Counted from the stretch's first letter, positions 7,631 to 15,516 are shown. The stretch is DNA of 25,617 bases from JBIQJD01 sp044507695 (GCA_044507695.1 JBIQJD010000027.1:1-25617); one strand, 5' to 3'. Notes: generated from the sequence alone by a model not told the origin. A program made the numbers and translations.

Positions 7631-8392
7631 TTGAAACTTATTTCATGGAATGTGAACGGCATTAGAGCAGTTCATAAAAAAGGATTTCTTGATTGGTTTA
7701 AAAAAGAAGATCCTGATATTCTCTGTCTTCAGGAAACTAAAGCACATGAAGAGCAGCTTCCTGATGAGCTTAAAAATATGCATGGCTATCATTCGCTCTT
7801 TTGTTCCGGTGAAAGAAAAGGATATAGTGGTGTTTGTATTTATTCCAAACTACAGCCATTAAATGTTTACCGCGGATTTAATATTGAAAGATTTGATAAA
7901 GAAGGAAGAATTTTAATTGCAGATTATCCGGAATTCACGCTGATTAATATTTATTATCCAAATGGTAAAGCTTCTGCTGAAAGATTGAAATACAAACTGG
8001 ATTTTTATGATGCATTTTTTGATTACGTAAATAATCTTAGAGCACAGGGTAAAAAATTAATTATCTGCGGAGATGTTAACACAGCGCATAAAGAAATTGA
8101 TATTGCACGGCCAAAAGAAAATTCCAAAATCTCCGGCTTCCTGCCTGAAGAACGTGCATGGATGGATAAGTTTTTAAGCAGCGGCTATATTGATACATTC
8201 AGAGTTTTTAATGATCAGCCCGGACAATATACATGGTGGGATATGTTAACGCGTGCGCGCGAAAGAAATGTTGGCTGGAGGATTGATTACTTCTTTATCA
8301 GTGATGATCTGAAAGACAGGCTGAAAGATGCATTCATTCAGCAGGAAGTTATGGGTTCCGATCATTGCCCGATTGGAATTGTGATTGAATAA
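7631..8392 (+). CDS. xth: Exodeoxyribonuclease III
   Basis: This is a 253-residue exonuclease III/AP endonuclease of the DNase I-like fold. It cleaves DNA at abasic sites and digests 3' ends in base excision repair. Family motifs in order are LISWNVNGIRA at the N-terminus, LQETK with catalytic Glu35, the GDVNTAHKEIDIARPK block (Asp/Asn), TWWD, RIDYFF and the C-terminal GSDHCPIGI with the catalytic Asp-His. I place the start at the TTG at 7631: KLISWNVNG is where the family begins, and CGGAGAAAAA lies just upstream. An earlier TTG at 7538 would add 31 unrelated residues. It is 130 bp after feoB with no visible terminator between them, so its transcription may be independent or read-through. 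Confidence 0.92.
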   Translation: MKLISWNVNGIRAVHKKGFLDWFKKEDPDILCLQETKAHEEQLPDELKNMHGYHSLFCSGERKGYSGVCIYSKLQPLNVYRGFNIERFDKEGRILIADYPEFTLINIYYPNGKASAERLKYKLDFYDAFFDYVNNLRAQGKKLIICGDVNTAHKEIDIARPKENSKISGFLPEERAWMDKFLSSGYIDTFRVFNDQPGQYTWWDMLTRARERNVGWRIDYFFISDDLKDRLKDAFIQQEVMGSDHCPIGIVIE

Positions 8393-8418
8393 TCAGCCTT
8401 AAATAAATACGAAGTTAC

Positions 8419-8450
8419 AATTTGCTCCAAAGGAGTCCTTCGGACAAATT
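8419..8450. repeat. Contiguous three-way-junction palindromic element
   Basis: Every base of this 32-bp element is used in one fold. AATTTG (8419-8424) pairs with CAAATT (8445-8450) and encloses two back-to-back hairpins, CTCC-aaa-GGAG (8425-8435) and TCC-ttc-GGA (8436-8444). There is no T-run. It lies 27 bp after the exonuclease III stop and may be a dispersed intergenic repeat; copy number cannot be judged from one window. Confidence 0.45.
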
Positions 8451-8514
8451 CCAGGGTTATTCGGAAGAATTTTCAAATTCATTAATCCGCAAATCTTTTT
8501 ACCATTTAAAGAAA

Positions 8515-8540
8515 AGCCGGAAATGCCTATCTTTCCGGCT
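8515..8540. repeat. 9-bp perfect hairpin at the TrhO 5' end
   Basis: AGCCGGAAA (8515-8523) and TTTCCGGCT (8532-8540) form a perfect stem with an 8-nt loop. The first possible ATG of the downstream gene (8523-8525) sits at the stem-loop border. The minus strand reads TTTTCTTT after the stem, so it looks like an intrinsic terminator only in the antisense direction. Confidence 0.5.
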
Positions 8541-8561
8541 CAAAAAATTCCCAAAGAGAAA

Positions 8562-9449
8562 ATGAAAGAATACAGAGTATTACTCTACTATAAATATGTT
8601 GAATTTGCTGATCCTGAAAAATTCATGAAGGATCATCTTGAATACTGCAGCACAAATGAAATTTTAGGCAGGGTTTATATAGGCAAAGAAGGAATAAACG
8701 GAACAGTTTCAGGCAAAGTAAAAAACATTGAAGCTTACAAGGCGCACTTAAGAAGCTACCATGAATTTTCAGATATAATTTTTAAAGAAGATGAAGCAGA
8801 CCAGCATGCGTTCAAGAAAATGCATGTGCGTGTTAAGAATGAAATTATTCATTCGGATCTTGAGGGAGTTTCTCTCAACAACGGCGGCAAAAGATTAAAA
8901 CCTGAGGAGCTGCTTGAATTTTATGAAAAGGGGAAAGATTTCATAATAGTAGATGCACGCAACTGGTACGAAAGCAGGATAGGAAAATTTAAAGGTGCAA
9001 TTACTCCGCCGATGAAAAATTTCCGTGAGTGGGTAAATGTTGCGGAAGAACTTGAAGCGTATAAGGATAAAACTATAGTTACTTATTGTACCGGTGGAAT
9101 CAGGTGTGAAAAAGCTTCTGCATATCTTGTTGAAAAAGGATTTAAAGATGTTTATCAGCTTGATGGCGGCATTGTAAGCTACACAAAAAAATTTCCTGAC
9201 ACTTACTGGGAAGGCGGTGTGTTTGTATTTGATGAACGGCGCGTGGTTGAACCGAATACAAAGGAAGAATTAAAGTATGTGGCAAGATGTTATTTTTGCA
9301 ACCAGCCCACCAATTATTATATCAACTGCCATAACCTGGATTGTGACAAAATTCTGGTGAGCTGCCACAAGTGCAAAATTGAAAATGATTATTGCTGCTC
9401 TGATGAATGCCGCAAATCCCAAAACAGAAGAAAAAGATATTACGGCTGA
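8562..9449 (+). CDS. trhO: tRNA uridine(34) hydroxylase TrhO (rhodanese family, YceA)
   Basis: This protein matches TrhO/YceA, which makes 5-hydroxyuridine at the wobble position of tRNAs. An N-terminal ferredoxin-like domain contains LGRVYIGKEGINGTVSG. A rhodanese domain follows with YCTGGIRCEKASAYL; the Cys of CTGGIRC is the expected active residue, and YQLDGGIVSY follows. The C-terminus is a Cys-rich zinc-like module with CYFC, CHNLDC, CHKC and CCSDEC. From the ATG at 8562 (MKEYRVLLYYKYV) the protein has 295 residues. An ATG at 8523 would add 13 residues but lies in a hairpin; neither has a strong Shine-Dalgarno. The 3' end is 1 bp from the convergent methyltransferase gene. Confidence 0.88.
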   Translation: MKEYRVLLYYKYVEFADPEKFMKDHLEYCSTNEILGRVYIGKEGINGTVSGKVKNIEAYKAHLRSYHEFSDIIFKEDEADQHAFKKMHVRVKNEIIHSDLEGVSLNNGGKRLKPEELLEFYEKGKDFIIVDARNWYESRIGKFKGAITPPMKNFREWVNVAEELEAYKDKTIVTYCTGGIRCEKASAYLVEKGFKDVYQLDGGIVSYTKKFPDTYWEGGVFVFDERRVVEPNTKEELKYVARCYFCNQPTNYYINCHNLDCDKILVSCHKCKIENDYCCSDECRKSQNRRKRYYG

Positions 9450-9450
9450 T

Positions 9451-10299
9451 TTATTCCGTACTCATTTCGGAACCGGGAACAAGATTTTGAATTGTTTCCG
9501 GATCTCTTTCGGCTTTTATAGTTTTACTTTTGCCGTTCAATGATGCAGTTATAGTCAGCTCCTTTTCATTTAATATCCCCTCAAAGTTTATCTGATCATT
9601 TCCTCTGTTTACTGTGAATGTTATTTTGTTATCGTCAATTTTCGGATCAACAATTTTGTATTCTTTTCCATCTGCAGTAATTGTTCCGTTTACTTTTTGA
9701 AAAACCTGATTAAGCTGAAGAACATAATCAGTGCTGCTGCCTTTTTCTGTATGAGTGTATTTCCAGGAACCGGAAAAATTATGGGGAATTATCCACAAAT
9801 AAATATTCCGCTGATCAACTACTGCAAAATCATCGGCTTTCCAGTCATTCATTGTAAAGCTGTTAGATACAACCCTGCTTCCCGGTTTTAACTGTTCAAA
9901 CAGCTTTGGGCGTAATCTTATATTAACATCATTAAGAAGATAAAGTGTAACAACTGTAGCTTCACTTACATCTGTATCAAATAAATTCTCAATACGGAAT
10001 TCAACTTTATCTGTTACATTACTTTTTTTTGCATTAGCGTTGCTTTCTTCAATACGCTGTGGATTGGAATCAACACCCACTCCGCGTGCACCGAATTTCT
10101 CTGCAGCCATCACTACAATTCTGCCATCGCCGCATCCAAGATCATAAACTACATCATCTGAATTTACATCAGCCAATCTCAGCATTGCTTCCACAACTTC
10201 ATAGGAAGTTGGAACATACGGAACATCCTGTGCGATTATTTTGTTGCTGAAAATAAAAAGGAAAAACAGAACAGTTGAAAATTGTTTTGTTAGTTTCAT
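9451..10299 (-). CDS. Exported class I SAM-dependent methyltransferase, FAM173-like
   Basis: This 282-residue protein has a signal peptide (hydrophobic core residues 8-18, likely cut after IIA23) and then a Rossmann methyltransferase domain starting VPYVPTSYEVVEAML. Motif I is DLGCGDGRI (53-61), and the acidic GVDSNPQRIEES of motif II follows. The VPYVP opening, the GSRVVSNSF segment and the overall order resemble the FAM173/ATPSCKMT lysine methyltransferase group; this is recognition by eye. Residues about 170-282 form a beta-rich extension with no known domain. A SAM-binding enzyme outside the cytoplasm is unexpected because SAM is cytosolic. It shares an operon with the APC permease: 14 bp apart, with GGAGG before the ATG. 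The substrate is unknown. Confidence 0.75.
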   Translation of the reverse strand: MKLTKQFSTVLFFLFIFSNKIIAQDVPYVPTSYEVVEAMLRLADVNSDDVVYDLGCGDGRIVVMAAEKFGARGVGVDSNPQRIEESNANAKKSNVTDKVEFRIENLFDTDVSEATVVTLYLLNDVNIRLRPKLFEQLKPGSRVVSNSFTMNDWKADDFAVVDQRNIYLWIIPHNFSGSWKYTHTEKGSSTDYVLQLNQVFQKVNGTITADGKEYKIVDPKIDDNKITFTVNRGNDQINFEGILNEKELTITASLNGKSKTIKAERDPETIQNLVPGSEMSTE

Positions 10300-10313
10300 T
10301 TTTTCCTCCAGTG

Positions 10314-11645
10314 TTAATTATTCTTTAATAATAAAAAAGGCAAACCTGAAATAAGAACTGCAATGCCAATCAATGCGCCAACGCCGGTATACACCAAACT
10401 TGAATAAAGCATATATGCAGCGGCAATGCAAAACAAAACCGGAACAAACGGATAAAGCGGCACTCGAAACGGGCGGGCTTTTTCCGGTTCTTTTATTCTT
10501 AAAATGATTAATGAGATTCCTATAAGTAAAAAGAAAAACCAGAACACCGGCGCAGTATATTCTACCATTGTTACAAAACCATTTCTTGTCACTGTTCCAA
10601 GTGCAATCAGAAGCAGTGCAATGCATGATTGAAAAACAAATGAATAAACCGGTGCCGGTTCATCTTCTTTCCATCTTGAAAGAAATTTAAATGTTTTAAA
10701 ATCATTACCCAATGCATAATTAGATCTGGCGCCGGTAATCATAACTGCGTTAACGGTACTAAACGCAGCAACTGCAATTATGATGCTTATAATTTTAACC
10801 CATCCGCTGCCCATTGTTATTTCAATTAAATCAGCAGCAACAGTTTCTGAATTTGTAATGTTCAAAAATCCTAATCCTTCAATTAAAGCAAAATTTGTTA
10901 GGAGATAAGTTCCGGTAATTAAAGCAATGCTGTAAAATAAAACTTTTACAATTCCGGAGCGTGTGCTTGTTATCTCTGCTGATAAATAAGCTGCTTCATT
11001 CCATCCGCCGTATGTAAGGAGTACAAATATCATTGCCTGCCCCAAAGCAAATTCTGTTAATTGTATATTACTTTGTGCGGAGATTCCTGATGTTTCTGAA
11101 AACAAACCCGCCGCAACGATGAATATTATTCCAAACAAAATTCCGCCCATCAAAATTTTTTGAAGTTTGCTGCTTGGTTTTAATCCGTAAAGATTAACTG
11201 CAGTTAAAATTAAAACAGTTATCCCTGCGTACAAAGAAGGAGAATAATTTCCAAGGTGGAATGCTTCTGAAGCATAATCTCCAATTACAAATGCTAACAG
11301 TGCAATTGAACCTGTTTGAATTACAGTCATTCTTGCCCATGCAAAAAGAAAAGCGGTTTTTTTTCCGTAAGATTTTACAATGAAGTGATATTCCCCTCCG
11401 GTGTTTGGATACGTGGAAGCAAGTTCAGCGTAACACAATGCACCGATAAATGAAATCAATCCGCCGATCAGCCATAAGCTGAGAGTAACAATTTCACTGC
11501 CGGCATGTGCAGCAACAATTGATGGTGTTTTGAAAATTCCCGGACCTATCACCATTCCCGCAACAATTGAAACTGCATCTATAATAGAAATATTTTTTCT
11601 ATCAGCAATCGAACGAGAATATTCTTTACCGGCGATTACATGCAT
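10314..11645 (-). CDS. APC superfamily amino acid permease
   Basis: This 443-residue integral membrane protein has about 12 hydrophobic segments. The APC signature is in the first helix, GMVIGPGIFKTPSIVA (unwound G-x-G region), followed by FIGALCYAELASTYPNTGGEYHF, typical of LAT-like amino acid transporters. The late segment EPEKARPFRVPLYPFVPVLF is also characteristic. It should exchange or import amino acids or polyamines across the inner membrane; the substrate cannot be told. It is the first gene of a leftward two-gene unit with the exported methyltransferase. The ATG at 11645 has only a weak AAGGTAA upstream, and a second Met is not close, so this start is kept. Confidence 0.9.
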   Translation of the reverse strand: MHVIAGKEYSRSIADRKNISIIDAVSIVAGMVIGPGIFKTPSIVAAHAGSEIVTLSLWLIGGLISFIGALCYAELASTYPNTGGEYHFIVKSYGKKTAFLFAWARMTVIQTGSIALLAFVIGDYASEAFHLGNYSPSLYAGITVLILTAVNLYGLKPSSKLQKILMGGILFGIIFIVAAGLFSETSGISAQSNIQLTEFALGQAMIFVLLTYGGWNEAAYLSAEITSTRSGIVKVLFYSIALITGTYLLTNFALIEGLGFLNITNSETVAADLIEITMGSGWVKIISIIIAVAAFSTVNAVMITGARSNYALGNDFKTFKFLSRWKEDEPAPVYSFVFQSCIALLLIALGTVTRNGFVTMVEYTAPVFWFFFLLIGISLIILRIKEPEKARPFRVPLYPFVPVLFCIAAAYMLYSSLVYTGVGALIGIAVLISGLPFLLLKNN

Positions 11646-11772
11646 CGGATCGTTACCTTAATAATCATATCATTCCCAATTGCGGATTAGGCCGATGGGA
11701 TTAGAAATTATCTAAAAGATAGGTTATTGTTTTTTGAAGTTGAATGACATGGCTCATTAAGTGGAGAGAGAA

Positions 11773-11822
11773 GACTGTCTCATAAAAATGTATTTTAAAA
11801 TATTTTGATTTACGAGACAGTC
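11773..11822. repeat. 50-bp inverted repeat, terminator or MITE-like remnant
   Basis: GACTGTCTC at 11773-11781 and GAGACAGTC at 11814-11822 are perfect 9-bp arms. The stem can extend through an A/C position (U-G wobble on the minus-strand RNA) to TAAA/TTTA. The 22-nt loop is AT-rich. It starts 11 bp after the stop of the DUF2911 gene, so it may terminate that minus-strand transcript, but only TTCTCTCTCC follows. The arms resemble insertion-sequence ends; no transposase is near. No other gene is seen in 11646-11833. Confidence 0.5.
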
Positions 11823-11833
11823 CCTTTATTAAA

Positions 11834-12679
11834 TCAAGATTTCCATTCCTTCAGCAGATTACTCATTGACTCAAAATCAAACGGTTTATTTACCATTTTG
11901 CTGCCGTAATCAATAGCTTTTTCCATAACAGAAACAGCTTCATCTTTCTTTCCTGTTTTTGCAAGAAGCTGAGCTTTGATGCGCATGTTCCAGTAATTTT
12001 CATCTATCAGGATTGATGCATCAATCCATTTCATTGCCTGATCAAGATTTGCATTACTTTGAAGCGCGTAAGTTGCAGCCTGCATGGGAACAGACCAATC
12101 AATTGCATTTTTTGCTTTAGCAAAAGTTAGTTCCTGCGTTGCAGTTTCAATTGTAAACGGAACTCTTAATTTCTCCCATGATAAATTTACAATTGCTGAA
12201 TTATCTGTAACATCATCAAAAGTGAAGATTAATCTTTCAGTAAATTCTGATTGCACAGGTTTTACTTTTATTTTTAAAACAGCATTCTCTTCTTTGTAAT
12301 TTGAATTGCCTCCAACCTGAGTATTTTTACTGAAAATAATCGTCCATTCATTCTCCGCTGGAATTGTATGAATACCGTACGTTCCAGCATCAAGTTCATT
12401 TCCATTTACTTTTACCGGATCAGAAAATGTAATAGATGTTACTTCATTTGCGCCGGTTCTCCAAATCTGGTTGTAAGGAACAAGCTCTCCCCAGATAGTT
12501 CTGTTCTTCACTCCTGGTCTGCTGTAATGAATTGTAACATCAGTAACGCCGATTGTTTGAGTAACAGAAGCGTTCGGACTCGGGCGCGGTGTGCGGAATT
12601 CCTGCCCAAAAATTTCAGATGCAGAAAATGAAATCATTAACAGAAACAACAAAAGAACTGATTGATTAGCTCTTTTCAT
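11834..12679 (-). CDS. Secreted DUF2911 domain protein
   Basis: This 281-residue protein has an N-terminal signal peptide (hydrophobic residues 8-20, likely cut near FG|QEFR). A DUF2911 domain over about residues 25-175 shows the family pattern RPSPNASVTQTIGVTDVTIHYSRPGVKNRTIWGELVPY, then WRTGANE and the AGTYGIHTIP segment. The last ~90 residues are helical and TPR-like (AKTGKKDEAVSVMEKAI). DUF2911 proteins are common in Bacteroidota and relatives and have no established function; an extracytoplasmic location is likely. GGGAGG lies 6 bases before the ATG. It is divergent from the HEAGH membrane protein across 106 bp. Confidence 0.85.
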   Translation of the reverse strand: MKRANQSVLLLFLLMISFSASEIFGQEFRTPRPSPNASVTQTIGVTDVTIHYSRPGVKNRTIWGELVPYNQIWRTGANEVTSITFSDPVKVNGNELDAGTYGIHTIPAENEWTIIFSKNTQVGGNSNYKEENAVLKIKVKPVQSEFTERLIFTFDDVTDNSAIVNLSWEKLRVPFTIETATQELTFAKAKNAIDWSVPMQAATYALQSNANLDQAMKWIDASILIDENYWNMRIKAQLLAKTGKKDEAVSVMEKAIDYGSKMVNKPFDFESMSNLLKEWKS

Positions 12680-12785
12680 TCTGAACCTCCCGGAAAATTT
12701 ATTACTGGTTTTTCCTCAAAGATAAGAGGAAAAATTTCATCAAAAAAGTTTTTGAATTCTGTAATTCTGCTTTTAACTTTTTGTT

Positions 12786-13295
12786 ATGGATTTGGAATTA
12801 AAAGAATACAACCGTACTTCTGAAATAAAAAAATGGATTCCTTCAATTATCATTTTTGCAATTTCACTAAACTGGATTATCAACTGGGGATCTTATTCAT
12901 TTATTGATAATGCTGATCTTGTAATTCACGAAGCAGGGCATCTGTTTTTTTCACTGTTCGGAAAATTTATTTATACCCTTGGCGGTACATTGATGCAGAT
13001 TCTTCTTCCATCACTTATTGCCTGGTTTTTCTTCAGTAAATATTACAGAACTGGTGTGCAGTTCGGGCTTTTATGGCTTGGGCAAAATTTTCTGAACATT
13101 GGGGTTTATGCCAGGGATGCCCGCGAACAAATACTTCCTTTGCTCGGCGGAAACAGAGTTTATCATGATTGGAATTATATGCTTGGTGAAATCGGAATTC
13201 TTCATCTTGATGATGTTGTTGGATACGCATTTCTTATCCTAGGCATAATAATATTTATAGTATCCGTCTTAATGCCTCTTATTATTCGTGATTAG
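12786..13295 (+). CDS. Small membrane protein with HEAGH motif
   Basis: I do not recognise a named family. The 169-residue protein has about four hydrophobic segments (residues 17-34, 60-82, 85-100 and 140-166). An HEAGH sequence at 48-52 fits the zinc-metalloprotease HExxH pattern and directly precedes a membrane segment, as in M50 site-2-type peptidases. A later conserved-looking part, GGNRVYHDWNYMLG and then HLDDVVGYAF, could supply further ligands (His or Asp). Whether it is a peptidase is inference; it is shorter than most M50 enzymes and the classic NPDG motif is not seen. The ATG has no Shine-Dalgarno, but the reading frame is uninterrupted and its composition matches its neighbours. 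The TonB-C protein follows 38 bp later in the same direction. Confidence 0.65.
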   Translation: MDLELKEYNRTSEIKKWIPSIIIFAISLNWIINWGSYSFIDNADLVIHEAGHLFFSLFGKFIYTLGGTLMQILLPSLIAWFFFSKYYRTGVQFGLLWLGQNFLNIGVYARDAREQILPLLGGNRVYHDWNYMLGEIGILHLDDVVGYAFLILGIIIFIVSVLMPLIIRD

Positions 13296-13333
13296 TCTTT
13301 ATTTTAAACACTCCAAAAAATTTTAGCTTAATT

Positions 13334-14155
13334 ATGAAAATTATCCTGATCTCATTTTTAATATTCATTATTCATGTAAGCCTTTCTGCACAGGATGGAA
13401 TTCAGAAGGAATATTATCCTAACGGAAAATTAAAATCTGAAATAAACTATTACAGCGGGGTGAGGGAAGGTGAAGCAAAATTTTATTATGAAAATGGGAA
13501 TCTTAAAGAAGAAAGATTTTATCTCAACGGTAAGGCAGAAGGTTTGGTAAGATATTATAACGAGAACGGCAAACTTATTGAGATGGCAACACTTGAAAAT
13601 GGTAAACGGCAGGGACCAACTTCAATATTTGATTCCACAGGAGTATTTGTTATGGATATTTATTATGAAGATGGAAAGAAGGTAGTTGAAACAAGCCATT
13701 ACTATGATCAAAAGCCGATTGAAATTACAGCACAAAACACTTCTGCCGCCCCTGAAACAAAAGAAGAACAAAAGTCCGCAGTAGTAATTAAGAATAAACA
13801 AGTTAATCACACAATGCCGCCAAGAATTGAAGAGGAGAGTGACGAGGTTGATCCGGCATTTTATTTAACAGTAGAAGTTATGCCTGAACCAGTTGGCGGA
13901 CCTGATCAGATACAGAAAAAAGTTTATTATCCTCCTTATGCAAAAGAAAACGGTATACAGGGCACTGTAAAAATATTAACCTTTATTGATGAATATGGCG
14001 AAGTTAAAAAGGCTGAAGTAGTTGAGGGAATAGGCTACGGCTGCGATGAATCAGCGCGTATTGCAGTTTACTATACAAAATTTAAACCGGGCCTTCAGCG
14101 CGGAAAACCGGTAAAGGTGCAGATGACAATTCCGGTTGAGTTTAAGATTAATTAA
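13334..14155 (+). CDS. Secreted YwqK-repeat protein with TonB C-terminal domain
   Basis: This 273-residue protein has a signal peptide (residues 1-19, cut near LSA|QDG). About four YwqK/MORN-like repeats follow over residues 22-115, each with Y-x-N-G-K/N-L-x-x-E and G-x-x-x-G steps. A charged linker (about 125-180) leads to a TonB-like C-terminal domain (about 185-273) with VYYPPYAKENGIQGTVKILTFIDEYG, ending in TIPVEFKIN. In true TonB proteins this domain contacts outer-membrane receptors. Here there is no proline-rich spanning region and the hydrophobic segment looks cleavable, so the protein may be a periplasmic TonB-C protein rather than an energiser. YwqK repeats are often annotated as antitoxins, but nothing here supports that role. 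Confidence 0.8.
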   Translation: MKIILISFLIFIIHVSLSAQDGIQKEYYPNGKLKSEINYYSGVREGEAKFYYENGNLKEERFYLNGKAEGLVRYYNENGKLIEMATLENGKRQGPTSIFDSTGVFVMDIYYEDGKKVVETSHYYDQKPIEITAQNTSAAPETKEEQKSAVVIKNKQVNHTMPPRIEEESDEVDPAFYLTVEVMPEPVGGPDQIQKKVYYPPYAKENGIQGTVKILTFIDEYGEVKKAEVVEGIGYGCDESARIAVYYTKFKPGLQRGKPVKVQMTIPVEFKIN

Positions 14156-14191
14156 TTTTTTATATCTTATCTTTCCGTGTATGAATAAGAG

Positions 14192-14673
14192 ATGCACATG
14201 AATTTTTTTGACTCCTTTAATAAAGTTCTTGCCGCCCTGGATAAATATCAGGTTGATTATGTATTGGTTGGCGGATACGCAGTTGCATTGTATGGAATCC
14301 CCCGGGCAACCAATGATATCGATATCTTTGTGAAACCTGAAGAAGAAAACTTTGTTAAGTTGAGAAGTGCTTTGTTTGAAGTATTCAAAGATGAAGCAGT
14401 AAATGAATTGTTCTTAGCGATAAAGAAGAATTTAAAGTTACCAGATACGGAACCCCTGAAGGTTATGTAATTGATATTCTGGTTCAGCCTGGGGAATTGC
14501 ATAATTTTTACGATATAACAATTAACGAAGTCAAAATAGATAATATAAAGGTTAAATTAGCAGATATTGATTCTCTTATTAAGCTAAAAGAAAATACGTT
14601 TCGAAATATTGATAAAGAAGATATTTATAATTTAAAATTGCTCAAGCAAAATAATGCCGGTACAAAAATATAA
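14192..14673 (+). pseudogene. Nucleotidyltransferase (AbiEii/DUF6036-like), frameshifted
   Basis: The first frame runs 14192-14470 (92 residues): VDYVLVGGYAVALYGIPRATNDIDIFV carries the GG motif and catalytic D-x-D of the minimal nucleotidyltransferase fold. After about 14405-14410 homology-like sequence continues in another frame to the stop at 14671-14673, reading VLSDKEEFKVTRYGTP, then GYVIDILVQPGE with the expected third Asp, and a Lys-rich helical end. One missing base at about 14408 (restoring an Ile codon before VLSD) would join them into about 160 residues. Either the gene is broken or there is a sequencing indel. Related enzymes act as toxins in two-gene cassettes, and the next small gene overlaps this 3' end, as in such cassettes. 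The function itself is inferred. Confidence 0.75.
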
Positions 14674-14866
14674 ATCATTTCAGGAAGCACGGGATGCGCA
14701 GATTGTTGCAAATCCTGATGCAGAATATTATAAAATGCTTGAAAGTTTTTATGAAACCTTCTCAAAAGTTTTTACTAAAAAATTTCCGCACGGAGTTTAT
14801 AAATTTAAAACCATTGAGGAAGCTCAGAAGCAGAAAGAAGATTGGTTAGCCGGAAAGTTCGGGTGA
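14654..14866 (+). CDS. Small conserved partner of the nucleotidyltransferase
   Basis: This 70-residue protein reads MPVQKYKSFQEARDAQ, then a helical middle with YYKMLESFYETFSK, then FPHGVYKFKTIEEAQKQKEDW. The layout (short N-terminal strand, helix pair, FP-x-GV-x-x-F-x-x-IEEA end) resembles small proteins encoded next to minimal nucleotidyltransferases; this is recognition by eye. Its ATG lies 20 bp before the end of the restored nucleotidyltransferase frame, so the two would be translationally coupled. It has no signal peptide or membrane segment. A toxin-antitoxin role is a guess. The converging gene at 14918 starts the leftward accessory run. Confidence 0.65.
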   Translation: MPVQKYKSFQEARDAQIVANPDAEYYKMLESFYETFSKVFTKKFPHGVYKFKTIEEAQKQKEDWLAGKFG

Positions 14867-14917
14867 ATTACTATTATCATATAATCTGATAATCAGGCTG
14901 CTTCTTCAGGTATTTAT

Positions 14918-15511
14918 TCAAAATTCCTTCACCAATTTATTTTCTTGTTCAATTAAATAGCCGCGTATTTCAAAATCATTTTCCTTTTTTAACCGTTTTT
15001 GTATTTCAATGTATTTGTTAGCGAATTGCTTAAATCTTTCTGTTTGTAATAGATTTTTCAGCCACTCTGCAAAATCCAATAATTCATCCAGCTGATGAGA
15101 ATACTTAAAGCAGTTAGAAGCAAATTCAGGATTCTCAAAATTAGAACCTTCCCACATGTCATACGGTTTAACAGGCCTGTCAAAAAATTTATCAAAAATA
15201 TATGTGTTGCTGCAAAAAGTCTGAAATGCTTTTTTCTCTGCCTCTTTTAATCTTCCTCTTTTAAAAAGGATAATTGTCCATTCGAAAAGGAAGTCTGGAA
15301 AACCTCCATCATCTGGAAAATTTTTATCAAACCAATTCATGTATCGAAGCCCACCTGTAAAATCTCCTAACTTAACATAAAGTTCAGGAGGACGGTATCG
15401 AAGCCCGGCACTGTCATCATAAAAGCCACCCCATTCTCTTTTATCCGCAGCAAGTGCTGCTTTTATTTTCTTTATTTTTGTTCTTATTCTTTCTTCCTGT
15501 TTTGGTGTCAT
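14918..15511 (-). CDS. Conserved hypothetical protein, helical, TPR-like
   Basis: I do not recognise a named family. The ATG at 15511 gives 197 residues; a TTG at 15520 would add three and overlap the previous stop. The protein is soluble and mostly helical. Its N-terminus is basic (MTPKQEERIRTKIKKIKAAL). The middle has WGGFYDDSAGLRYRPPELYVKLGDFTGGLRYMNWFDKNFPDDGG, and a TPR-like helix pair follows (FLFEWTIILFKRGRLKEAEKKAFQTF). The C-terminus is charged. The start lies 6 bp after the stop of the GNAT gene, so the two are probably cotranscribed and coupled. No role can be assigned. Confidence 0.65.
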   Translation of the reverse strand: MTPKQEERIRTKIKKIKAALAADKREWGGFYDDSAGLRYRPPELYVKLGDFTGGLRYMNWFDKNFPDDGGFPDFLFEWTIILFKRGRLKEAEKKAFQTFCSNTYIFDKFFDRPVKPYDMWEGSNFENPEFASNCFKYSHQLDELLDFAEWLKNLLQTERFKQFANKYIEIQKRLKKENDFEIRGYLIEQENKLVKEF

Positions 15512-15516
15512 AATTT

